IMG/VR virus record: IMGVR_UViG_3300022865_000425
Location: 1 to 62,506 of that record
Direction: 5' to 3' (one strand)
Length of the DNA stretch: 62,506 nucleotides
Source: a virus
The position numbers and the translations under genes are program-made. Positions 16,191-23,292 of this stretch are shown in pieces. A model generated the notes under the pieces. The model worked only from the letters and a program-made list of their open reading frames with translations, was not told the origin of the DNA and searched no databases. Every line of letters starts with the position of its first letter. The stretch's first letter is position 1.

Positions 16191-16487
16191 CTAAGATTTG
16201 ACATCGTTTGGGTTTAAACAATCTTGTAATATAATGTCCCTGATCTCTCTTGGTGTACTCTGATTAGCCAACATTTGTTGTATGCGCCTAACCAACCCAT
16301 TGCCTGAGTTTTGTGCACCTTTGTCCACTGGGTTACCTGGGTCGACAAAGTTAATGTTGTCGGGGTTAATGCCCTCTACTAGCATTGTTGCGATGTCTTC
16401 TGCCATTCTAGAGTACCCCATACATGCTTGGTTAGCCCATGTAGGAGTTGATATTGTAAGTAGTGTTGCTAAGATAATTGTTTTCAT
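16191..16487 (-). CDS. Secreted protein, 98 aa
   Basis: Sec signal peptide MKTIILATLLTISTPTWA, then a small mature domain with two cysteines (ACMGYSRMAEDIATMLVEG and ILQDCLNP) that may form a disulfide. Not recognised. It is eight bases downstream of the large FG-GAP lipoprotein and would share the early promoter at 18953-18981, so it may be an envelope partner of that protein. Confidence 0.68.
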   Translation of the reverse strand: MKTIILATLLTISTPTWANQACMGYSRMAEDIATMLVEGINPDNINFVDPGNPVDKGAQNSGNGLVRRIQQMLANQSTPREIRDIILQDCLNPNDVKS

Positions 16488-16495
16488 AATATTAT

Positions 16496-18919
16496 TTAAA
16501 ATGTATAGTTGTATTTCAATTGTGTTTTACTAAATCCATATCCGTTAGTGTAACCATCTACGCTAACACTGGTGTTAAAGTTAAGTTGCTTCTTATAACC
16601 TAAACTAACATACTCTGCAAATGTGTTTCTTATTTTGTAGTCAAATTCAGTATATTGTATTGAGCCAGTAAAGTCAATACTTGTGGGCAATCTTAATGTT
16701 ATACCACCGTCTACCAAATAAGGCATTGTGCCCACTGCGGCTCTGAAACCTGCACGTCGCCAACTTACTTCTGACCACACACTAGTTAGCGAACTTACAT
16801 CAGTAACCAATCCTGGTTCAAAGTCTGTGTTAGTATACATAGTACCAAGGTTAAAGGTAAAGTCGTTGTGTAGATGTGTTGCCACAGTTTCAAATGTAGT
16901 AGAACTGTTTATAGTACCCCACATACCAGACATGTTAAACCAGGGATTTTGTGCATTTAATACAGTGTATTGTCCCTGTAAGTACCAGTCTTTCAGTAGT
17001 TTAATGTTCTTAAGTCCCACAGTGTAGTTTCCAGACTCATCTGTTGGACTGTAATTGACAACACCATTATCATACACGGTGTTAAAGTTGTAGTCCATTC
17101 TGGTGTAACTGTCATTAGTAAAACTAATGTCATACCAGATATCTTGTTGCTGAGGATTATGCATACTGTTAATGCCAATCTCAAATCCTCTACCTAAACT
17201 GTCTACTGCCTGTACTCTATCTAAATTACCAAAGTTAACACCACTTAGTAAGCCTGTAATTGCAACGGTACCATCCCTGCCTTCTAGCGGCAGGCGTAAT
17301 TCACCTACTGGCAACAATGCACGTTCTATGTCAATAATTCCAAAGCCATGCACAGCAGGATCAAAGCCTTCAAAGTCTGTAAATGCTGTACCAGCTAGGA
17401 TCTGTGCGGCTAGTTCGTCTGTTATGTAAGGCCATACCTGTTGTATTAGGGCAATGCTGGCTTGTGCTGTGGTGCCACCTGCATTGCCTAGTTTAGTTGT
17501 GTAAAGTGCATTACTGCCATCGTTAAGTGTAACTGCTGTAACAAGAAACTTGGCACCACCAGGACCGGTAACGAATCTAACAGTATTAAGTACCTGATTT
17601 TTTTCGGTCTCTAACCCCTGTACTGTTGTTGCAAAGTCAGCAAATACGTCTGTAAAACTTTGTACATACTTGCCTTCAGTTGTTTGCAGTAATACCCTCG
17701 TAGATTCAGAATTGCCAAAGTTTTGCGCACTTAATAAAATATCCATTAAGCCGTCATCGTTAACATCAACCAACTGTGGATTGTAGTCACCGTTTGTAAA
17801 TAAATCCCAACCAACACGTAAGTCATCTGTTACGTCAATGAAGTTGCCTGCTCCTGCATTTTGTAAGAACTGTATTTCTGTTCTGTTCTTATTATCCAAT
17901 GGACCCGTGCTAACGCTGACAACCACAGCATCCAGTAAGCCGTCGTTGTTGAAGTCAAACGGTACTGCTCTAATGTCGTGACCTCGTTCGTTTTGTGTGG
18001 GATCAAACAATTCGTCATATAAAGGGAGTTCAAAACGTGAGCTGGGTAGTCTTGATATTCTAGTAAACTCTCCTGTATTAACACCTGTTTGACTAAAACT
18101 CATTAACGTGGTGTCGTCATCTACATCGCCATCACCGGTCGAATCAACAAACACAAATGTTACTGACCCATCACCCAAGAAGTCTCCTATAGCCAAACCA
18201 CTGTTGCCACTATGTGTTGTGTCTAGTTGTGTAAAGTTTGCCGCTCCGCCCAACATAACAACCATGTTACTGTAACCACCAACAATAACATCGTCAAACC
18301 CATCTTGGTTAACATCGCCTACCCCGATATCGTGCATCCACTTGTCACCAATATCATGGTCTTCTCTGTTAAAACTACTTGCGCCTGTGTTTTTATATAC
18401 GATTAAAGGACCAAAGTGTTCCATGTCAGTAGAATGTCCCACTGCCATGTCTATACTGTTGTCGCCATTAAAGTCACCAAACCTTAGGCTAGGCTCTGAT
18501 CCTATTATTTGATGATCATTACCCGTAAACCAATCACCTGTTTGGTTAACCAGTATGTTACTGGCATTAAAGCCATATATACTAATTTGACTGTTTTGGT
18601 ATGCGGCTTTTTTACAGTCTAGATCACCGGTACAAGCACTAAATGCGCTTGCACTCTGTCTACCTGCAATAATAACTTCTTCTTTAGAGTCAGCATTTAA
18701 GTCCTGTACAAATATGTCTTGTACAGGAGTACTGGTACTACCAGATGTAAACAGCTCGTAGGTGCCAGCTCGAATCGGTGTTGCAAAGTCTACATCAGCT
18801 GATGATTGTGTGGGAGAAGAAACAGGACTTCCTTGGCGAAGATTGCCCCCACCGCCCCCACCACCTCCGCCACATGCTGACAGTAGGGTTGCACAAACAG
18901 TTATTACTAGTAGCTTCAT
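16496..18919 (-). CDS. Surface lipoprotein with FG-GAP/VCBS repeats and outer-membrane barrel
   Basis: 807 residues. Lipobox LLSAC (Cys16) is followed by a poly-Gly run. Residues about 60-430 hold repeated calcium-binding FG-GAP motifs such as FGDFNGDNSIDMAVG, GVGDVNQDGFDDVIVGG, PFDFNNDGLLDAVV and LVDVNDDGLMDILLS, typical of VCBS/beta-propeller proteins. Residues about 500-560 (ELAAQILAGTA, HGFGIIDIERALLPVGELRL) resemble the linker of subtilisin-type autotransporters, and the rest is amphipathic beta strands ending in Phe, like an outer-membrane barrel. No protease triad. An early promoter precedes it, so the infected cell may display it. Possible roles: superinfection exclusion, adhesion. 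Very unusual for a phage. Confidence 0.72.
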   Translation of the reverse strand: MKLLVITVCATLLSACGGGGGGGGGNLRQGSPVSSPTQSSADVDFATPIRAGTYELFTSGSTSTPVQDIFVQDLNADSKEEVIIAGRQSASAFSACTGDLDCKKAAYQNSQISIYGFNASNILVNQTGDWFTGNDHQIIGSEPSLRFGDFNGDNSIDMAVGHSTDMEHFGPLIVYKNTGASSFNREDHDIGDKWMHDIGVGDVNQDGFDDVIVGGYSNMVVMLGGAANFTQLDTTHSGNSGLAIGDFLGDGSVTFVFVDSTGDGDVDDDTTLMSFSQTGVNTGEFTRISRLPSSRFELPLYDELFDPTQNERGHDIRAVPFDFNNDGLLDAVVVSVSTGPLDNKNRTEIQFLQNAGAGNFIDVTDDLRVGWDLFTNGDYNPQLVDVNDDGLMDILLSAQNFGNSESTRVLLQTTEGKYVQSFTDVFADFATTVQGLETEKNQVLNTVRFVTGPGGAKFLVTAVTLNDGSNALYTTKLGNAGGTTAQASIALIQQVWPYITDELAAQILAGTAFTDFEGFDPAVHGFGIIDIERALLPVGELRLPLEGRDGTVAITGLLSGVNFGNLDRVQAVDSLGRGFEIGINSMHNPQQQDIWYDISFTNDSYTRMDYNFNTVYDNGVVNYSPTDESGNYTVGLKNIKLLKDWYLQGQYTVLNAQNPWFNMSGMWGTINSSTTFETVATHLHNDFTFNLGTMYTNTDFEPGLVTDVSSLTSVWSEVSWRRAGFRAAVGTMPYLVDGGITLRLPTSIDFTGSIQYTEFDYKIRNTFAEYVSLGYKKQLNFNTSVSVDGYTNGYGFSKTQLKYNYTF

Positions 18920-18952
18920 AACCTACACCTTACGTATGATTAGTATTGTGTT

Positions 18953-18981
18953 ATTATAAGGCTACTCGACTAGGATGTCAA
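18953..18981 (-). promoter_or_regulatory. Consensus sigma70 promoter TTGACA-N17-TATAAT
   Basis: Perfect -35 (18976-18981) overlapping the DpdA-like gene's stop, perfect -10 (18953-18958), spacer 17. Drives the 807-aa lipoprotein and likely the genes to 16.0 kb. Confidence 0.88.
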
Positions 18982-20450
18982 GCCATTTCAAACAAATTGC
19001 TAAACTGTGTATTAGCGTTTAGAGCTCTCTTGCCTGAGAATCCTCTGTTTCCAACTACTTGCATCCAGAGTGTGCTATGTTTTTCAATAATTGCAAGGCT
19101 CTTTTCTTTAGTGGGCTGTGCAAACACTTCGTTAATTATGTCCCTAATAGCAGTGCCAGCACCCAGGTCATTTACTAGCATTCTTGGCATCTTGCCCTGG
19201 TCATACAGAACATTTGAGTCTTGTACTGCCTTAATGTGCATCCAGACATTGTGTGCCATCAGTATGGCGTAACTAAAACTATCCCAAGAGGTCTTGCCTT
19301 CTTTGCCAATTTTATTGAGGTCACCGTTGGCATAAATGCAGACATCTTTCAACTGTATGCCTTGGGTTACTATGCTGTCAGTAAAGTTATCAAATAACCC
19401 ATCCTGTAACACTGCTGACACAAATGGTCGTGTATCGTTATGATACTTCTTGTCATCAACACAGGGACGCATTCTGTATACCCATTTACCCCGGTCTGGA
19501 TGTTCGTTTACAGTGTACACTTGTCCGTTGGCTGTTGCTAAGAAGGGACTCGCACAATCAAAACTTAGAGTAAATTGTGGGTTGTAATTTTCTCTAACCG
19601 CACGTTGTGTATCTGTTAGGACACATGCCCATTCTAGTCTACTTGTACCTAAGATATGCATCCAGTCATGTGTGCCGGGTAGTAGTAAACCATCATAGTG
19701 TAGCGTTACAAGACGTTTTAGAATAAGATGCAGATCACACATATTCTGACCTCCCATGCCCCAACCGTTAAAGTGGTCATTGGGATACTGTTTTGGGTCA
19801 CAGTACTTCTTCATTAAACTATACCAATGGTCAGCATCAGTGTGGTTACTGCCTTGAAGCACATTTAAGAATTTACAGGCACCTGTTCTGTTCTTAATAA
19901 AGTACTCGTTGTTAAATTGTGTTATGTCGACAGCCTGTTGGTATGTTTTAATATTTGTCTTTGCACTTGCTTTTTTGTCATGCACAGTCCAAGTAGGAAT
20001 ATCAAGTGTCATTCCATAATCACAAACTGAGTCTAACCAGGTCAACACCTGTTTACGTTTTTTACTTGTAGCTTTATCTGTAGTGTCGGGCCAGTTGCCT
20101 TCCCAGGTGCCCTTTGCAATCTGAAAGCCACCTGAATCACCTACGATGAGATTCTTTTTCCTGTCACGACGTGTTACCATCCAGTCTTTAGGATGGTCTT
20201 TAGCAACATCTAACACTGCATGTCCTGCACTATATAATGCTTGATTGTAGGTAAACATTCCTTCTTTTTCATTAAGGAAGTTTAGACTTTCCACACCATT
20301 TTGGAAACTACTGGGCACTCTAGCAGGATCTACATAGTTGCCTGTCTCTTGTTGTTTACCTACAAATGCCGTATAAAAACTACTAAGCGCAGGCAAGTAG
20401 ACTGCGTAGTCTTTTTGTTTAGCAGACAAGTTGTCTTGTTCAATCGCCAT
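18978..20450 (-). CDS. dpdA: DpdA-like DNA/tRNA 7-deazaguanine transglycosylase
   Basis: 490 residues resembling tRNA-guanine transglycosylases: LIVGDSGGFQIAKGTW (Asp105, DSGGFQ motif), YGMTLDIPTW (Asp150), FLNVLQGSNH, GWGMGGQN and FTLSFDCASPF, where Asp298 is in the place of the TGT nucleophile. C-terminal part diverges from TGT and lacks its zinc site. In DpdA proteins these features swap guanine in DNA for a 7-deazaguanine base. With folE, queD and queE in the same genome it most likely modifies phage DNA to escape restriction. Exact base unknown because queC is not seen. It overlaps the sulfotransferase-like gene by 11 bases. Confidence 0.8.
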   Translation of the reverse strand: MAIEQDNLSAKQKDYAVYLPALSSFYTAFVGKQQETGNYVDPARVPSSFQNGVESLNFLNEKEGMFTYNQALYSAGHAVLDVAKDHPKDWMVTRRDRKKNLIVGDSGGFQIAKGTWEGNWPDTTDKATSKKRKQVLTWLDSVCDYGMTLDIPTWTVHDKKASAKTNIKTYQQAVDITQFNNEYFIKNRTGACKFLNVLQGSNHTDADHWYSLMKKYCDPKQYPNDHFNGWGMGGQNMCDLHLILKRLVTLHYDGLLLPGTHDWMHILGTSRLEWACVLTDTQRAVRENYNPQFTLSFDCASPFLATANGQVYTVNEHPDRGKWVYRMRPCVDDKKYHNDTRPFVSAVLQDGLFDNFTDSIVTQGIQLKDVCIYANGDLNKIGKEGKTSWDSFSYAILMAHNVWMHIKAVQDSNVLYDQGKMPRMLVNDLGAGTAIRDIINEVFAQPTKEKSLAIIEKHSTLWMQVVGNRGFSGKRALNANTQFSNLFEMA

Positions 20451-21192
20451 AAAAATGCACTATGTTATCCATAAATTCGTAATCTTGTTCCATAGTCTTT
20501 AAGACATTCATGTATTCTACGTTGTTTTCTCTTAAAAGTCTATTTAAATGTTGTTTTACTCTGCCGTTCCAGGAACCGCCTGTTGAGACATGCACTGGCT
20601 TTTCACTTGATATATTGTTAGGTATATTTAGAACAGTTCTGAAGTACTCTGAAATTTTAAAGTTAAGCCCTTGTTCCTGTCTTAAGAACACACATTTTTC
20701 TAACGGTACATTCTGTAAAAAGAATAATTGGCTTTCAGTATGATCATCAAACGATACTCTTTGTGCTAATAACTTTAGAGTTAACGGATTATTCAAGTAT
20801 TCAAATATGCCTTCGTGATCGTTAAAATATTCACCAAAGTATTCTGCTATACCACTTAACCATCTATCATAAGGATCTCTCATAACAACAATGAACTTTT
20901 CTACGTCGCTGACTGGCATCATATCAGAGGGATTATCCGCAACCCAGTCTCCTAGTTGTAAAAATTTATTTTCCCACCCTAGATTAAGTAAATGAGTCTT
21001 CATAAAACTACTCGCACACTTTGGTGTATTAATATACACTACCGGTTGGTCAGGACACTTGTAACATTGTCCTACTGTGTGTCCTTGTCCACTATAATAA
21101 GTGAGTCCTACACTAGGAATGTATCCATGTAGTATGCTTGTTCCTGAGTTAGAAGAATGTTCAACTCTTATCTTGTCAATGAAGTACGTCAC
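20440..21192 (-). CDS. Sulfotransferase-like protein
   Basis: 250 residues. VVYINTPKCASSFMKTHLLN is a 5'-phosphosulfate-binding (PAPS) loop, and KFIVVMRDPYDRWLSGIAEY is the 3'-phosphate motif with the RDP...S arrangement. These match the sulfotransferase family. Substrate unknown, possibly glycan or lipid of the host surface or the virion. Two further sulfotransferase- or P-loop-like genes occur at 43.8 and 46.7 kb. No membrane helix. Confidence 0.8.
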   Translation of the reverse strand: MTYFIDKIRVEHSSNSGTSILHGYIPSVGLTYYSGQGHTVGQCYKCPDQPVVYINTPKCASSFMKTHLLNLGWENKFLQLGDWVADNPSDMMPVSDVEKFIVVMRDPYDRWLSGIAEYFGEYFNDHEGIFEYLNNPLTLKLLAQRVSFDDHTESQLFFLQNVPLEKCVFLRQEQGLNFKISEYFRTVLNIPNNISSEKPVHVSTGGSWNGRVKQHLNRLLRENNVEYMNVLKTMEQDYEFMDNIVHFYGD

Positions 21193-21220
21193 TACGCAGG
21201 AGAACTGTTGTTAAGTTCTA

Positions 21221-21952
21221 TCACTTGGTAAGTGCTGGAATAATGTAGTTATATACTGCAATACCGCTATCTACTGTAAGCATAGCCGCTCCTTCGTCAC
21301 TAAATTTGATAGTTTTGTCACCAATAAGACCCAGTATTGCTGTAATAGGTGCTACGGGCCATGACCAAGGCTTGGTAACTTTGCCTTCAATATCTGCGGC
21401 AAACACAAAGTTACCTGCGTGACTTGTTGCTTCACCAAAGAAGAATTTTAAGTCGTTGCCTTCTGACTTAGCAATAAAACTTGGGTGTTCTGCATTAGCC
21501 TGTGTCTGAAATTTAAAACGCTGGATACTGGCGTCGGTAGGACTGAAGTCTACATTCCATTTAACACCCCTAAACTTAATTGTTTTAAGTTGTTCCTCAA
21601 CAACTTCTTTACTCATAAATCTGTAATCGTTTTTAAAGTCACCTTCGGCATTCTCAAAACTAATACCTGTTTTAACAGTCTCACCGTTTTTGTCTTGTGT
21701 ACTAATTGAAATGTTAGGGTTGTCTTTGTACTCTGGAATGCCTAAAATAATATTAAGTTTGCTCAGGTTAGGCATACCAAACGTGCCTTCGAGCTCTTTA
21801 ATAGGCTTTTTAAATGTACCCTCGATAATAACAGTCTTGTCTTCTGCTATAGAATTAATTTTTGTTTCTGTTGCAGTACCTTGCACTTTAAGTTTGTTTA
21901 CATTACCAAGTGCAAATGTATGCGATACTAGGTCTAATAAGTTATCTTTCAT
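21221..21952 (-). CDS. 45: DNA polymerase sliding clamp (gp45-like)
   Basis: 243 residues, slightly longer than T4 gp45 (228). The N-terminus LLDLVSHTFALGNVNKLKVQ and FGMPNLSKLNIILGIPEY follow the repeated clamp fold with beta-strand-rich domains; the C-terminus SGIAVYNYIIPALTK resembles the terminal strand. Identity is low and the call rests on pattern, length and position next to the polymerase gene. It would give gp43 processivity and, in T4, activate late transcription, which fits the late octamers here. A sigma70 promoter and AAAGGAG precede it. Confidence 0.72.
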   Translation of the reverse strand: MKDNLLDLVSHTFALGNVNKLKVQGTATETKINSIAEDKTVIIEGTFKKPIKELEGTFGMPNLSKLNIILGIPEYKDNPNISISTQDKNGETVKTGISFENAEGDFKNDYRFMSKEVVEEQLKTIKFRGVKWNVDFSPTDASIQRFKFQTQANAEHPSFIAKSEGNDLKFFFGEATSHAGNFVFAADIEGKVTKPWSWPVAPITAILGLIGDKTIKFSDEGAAMLTVDSGIAVYNYIIPALTK

Positions 21953-21973
21953 TGAATGTTCTCCTTTAGGGAT

Positions 21974-22002
21974 ATTATAGTTGATATTGAGGTAGAAAGC
22001 AA
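21974..22002 (-). promoter_or_regulatory. Sigma70 promoter TTGCTT-N17-TATAAT for the clamp
   Basis: -10 (21974-21979) perfect, -35 (21997-22002) four of six, spacer 17. Leader about 15 bases with AAAGGAG before the clamp ATG. Confidence 0.72.
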
Positions 22003-22012
22003 GAATTATTTG

Positions 22013-23269
22013 TTATTTTTTTCGGGCTTTTTTTGCCAGGTCTAAATTTTCTTGTCGTTCAAGATCAATTTGTTCCTGTGGTTTGCGTTCTTCTGTTAAA
22101 AGAGTCTGCGTTTTATGTTCCTTAACACTATTGAGATCCAGTCCTACTTGTTCAAATACAATCTCTAGTGCCTTTTCAATAGTTATGTTGTGTTTTTTTC
22201 TATACTGTATGACTGCGTCAAACCAGTCTGGTTTATGTCTCTGTAGGTCAAAACGTGTCTGTGCATCTAGGGAAACTCTTAATTCTTCTTGAGCCCTTGC
22301 TACTACACTTATTGGATCTTCGTCTGGATCTAAAATTTGAATTACTGAGCCCATCGTCTGGTGAGCTTTACAGGTTGATATAACACCAGGCTTACGCACC
22401 TCTACCCAACTTACTGTTGGGTCGTAATCCTTGCTGGTTATAATCTCAAATCCTAAACTCTCTAATAAAGGCAAAAGTACGTGTTTGGGAGTATGACACA
22501 TGAAAGCATTTTCTACCATTTCAGCACCTTGCCATCTGTCAGAGTTGTTATAACTGAATAGCAAGACTCCACCTGGTCGCATTACTTTAGAAATTTCTTT
22601 AAGATACTCTTTAATTCCTTCCAGTGGAAAATAGTTAAAAATGTTCCATGCTAACACAAACCCCATCTGTTGTTGTGGTAAGGCACTTAGGTCATAGTTA
22701 TTTTTAATAAGATAAGGTCTAAGTCTTTTGGTAGCGTAAAACTCATTAAACTGTTTTTTGGTACTGTCTAAGAATTCCTGATGAATGTCAACAACATATA
22801 ATGGGTCTCCTGCAATTAAGTGTTGTGTAAAATCACCGTCTCCAGGACCTATCTCTAACGTAGGGTAGCGCCAATCTACATATGTGTATATTCTTGTTTT
22901 AACAACTTCTCTGACATTATCATACATGTACAACTTACGTATGTCCCTGTTAGTAGCAACATCAGCTAATTTGTGTTGCGATTCATACATGTCGTAACTG
23001 TCTATATAATACTGTTTGCCCCATTCAGATATTTTCTCATCTAAGTCTTGAATTTTAGTTCGTTTGTGCTCATCTATTTTCCTTAGATTTGGTAATAGAT
23101 TCCTATATTCAGACTTTAGGGATTGGAAGGTGTCTGCTTCAGGCAGCCTAGCAGGAACCATTGCTAGTTGATTAACATGTGCAATGGCATCATTAATAGC
23201 ATCTTCAATTATTTTATTATTATGTTTTTGAAGATCCTGCTTTAATTTGAGTAACTGACTGAGTCGCAT
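22013..23269 (-). CDS. SAM-dependent methyltransferase with coiled-coil N-terminus
   Basis: 418 residues. After a helical N-terminal region (about 1-120) comes a class I SAM site, TLEIGPGDGDFTQHLIAG (motif I) with DPLYVVDIHQEF, and later VLAWNIFNYFPLEGIKEYL, KVMRPGGVLLFSYNNSD. C-terminal 100 residues are charged helices. Target unknown (DNA, protein or cap-like). Lies between the clamp and polymerase genes, a place where marine T4-like phages often carry a conserved gene. A late-type octamer is upstream. Confidence 0.72.
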   Translation of the reverse strand: MRLSQLLKLKQDLQKHNNKIIEDAINDAIAHVNQLAMVPARLPEADTFQSLKSEYRNLLPNLRKIDEHKRTKIQDLDEKISEWGKQYYIDSYDMYESQHKLADVATNRDIRKLYMYDNVREVVKTRIYTYVDWRYPTLEIGPGDGDFTQHLIAGDPLYVVDIHQEFLDSTKKQFNEFYATKRLRPYLIKNNYDLSALPQQQMGFVLAWNIFNYFPLEGIKEYLKEISKVMRPGGVLLFSYNNSDRWQGAEMVENAFMCHTPKHVLLPLLESLGFEIITSKDYDPTVSWVEVRKPGVISTCKAHQTMGSVIQILDPDEDPISVVARAQEELRVSLDAQTRFDLQRHKPDWFDAVIQYRKKHNITIEKALEIVFEQVGLDLNSVKEHKTQTLLTEERKPQEQIDLERQENLDLAKKARKK

Positions 23270-23276
23270 ACATAAC

Positions 23277-23284
23277 TATTTATC
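23277..23284 (-). promoter_or_regulatory. Late-promoter octamer upstream of the methyltransferase
   Basis: GATAAATA on the minus strand, ending eight bases from the ATG at 23269; predicted start within a few bases of the codon. Confidence 0.5.
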
Positions 23285-23292
23285 GTCAATAA

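Noticed and set aside
18762-18959. Plus-strand ORF with poly-Pro run
   Set aside because: It is the antisense of the poly-Gly segment after the lipobox of the surface lipoprotein.
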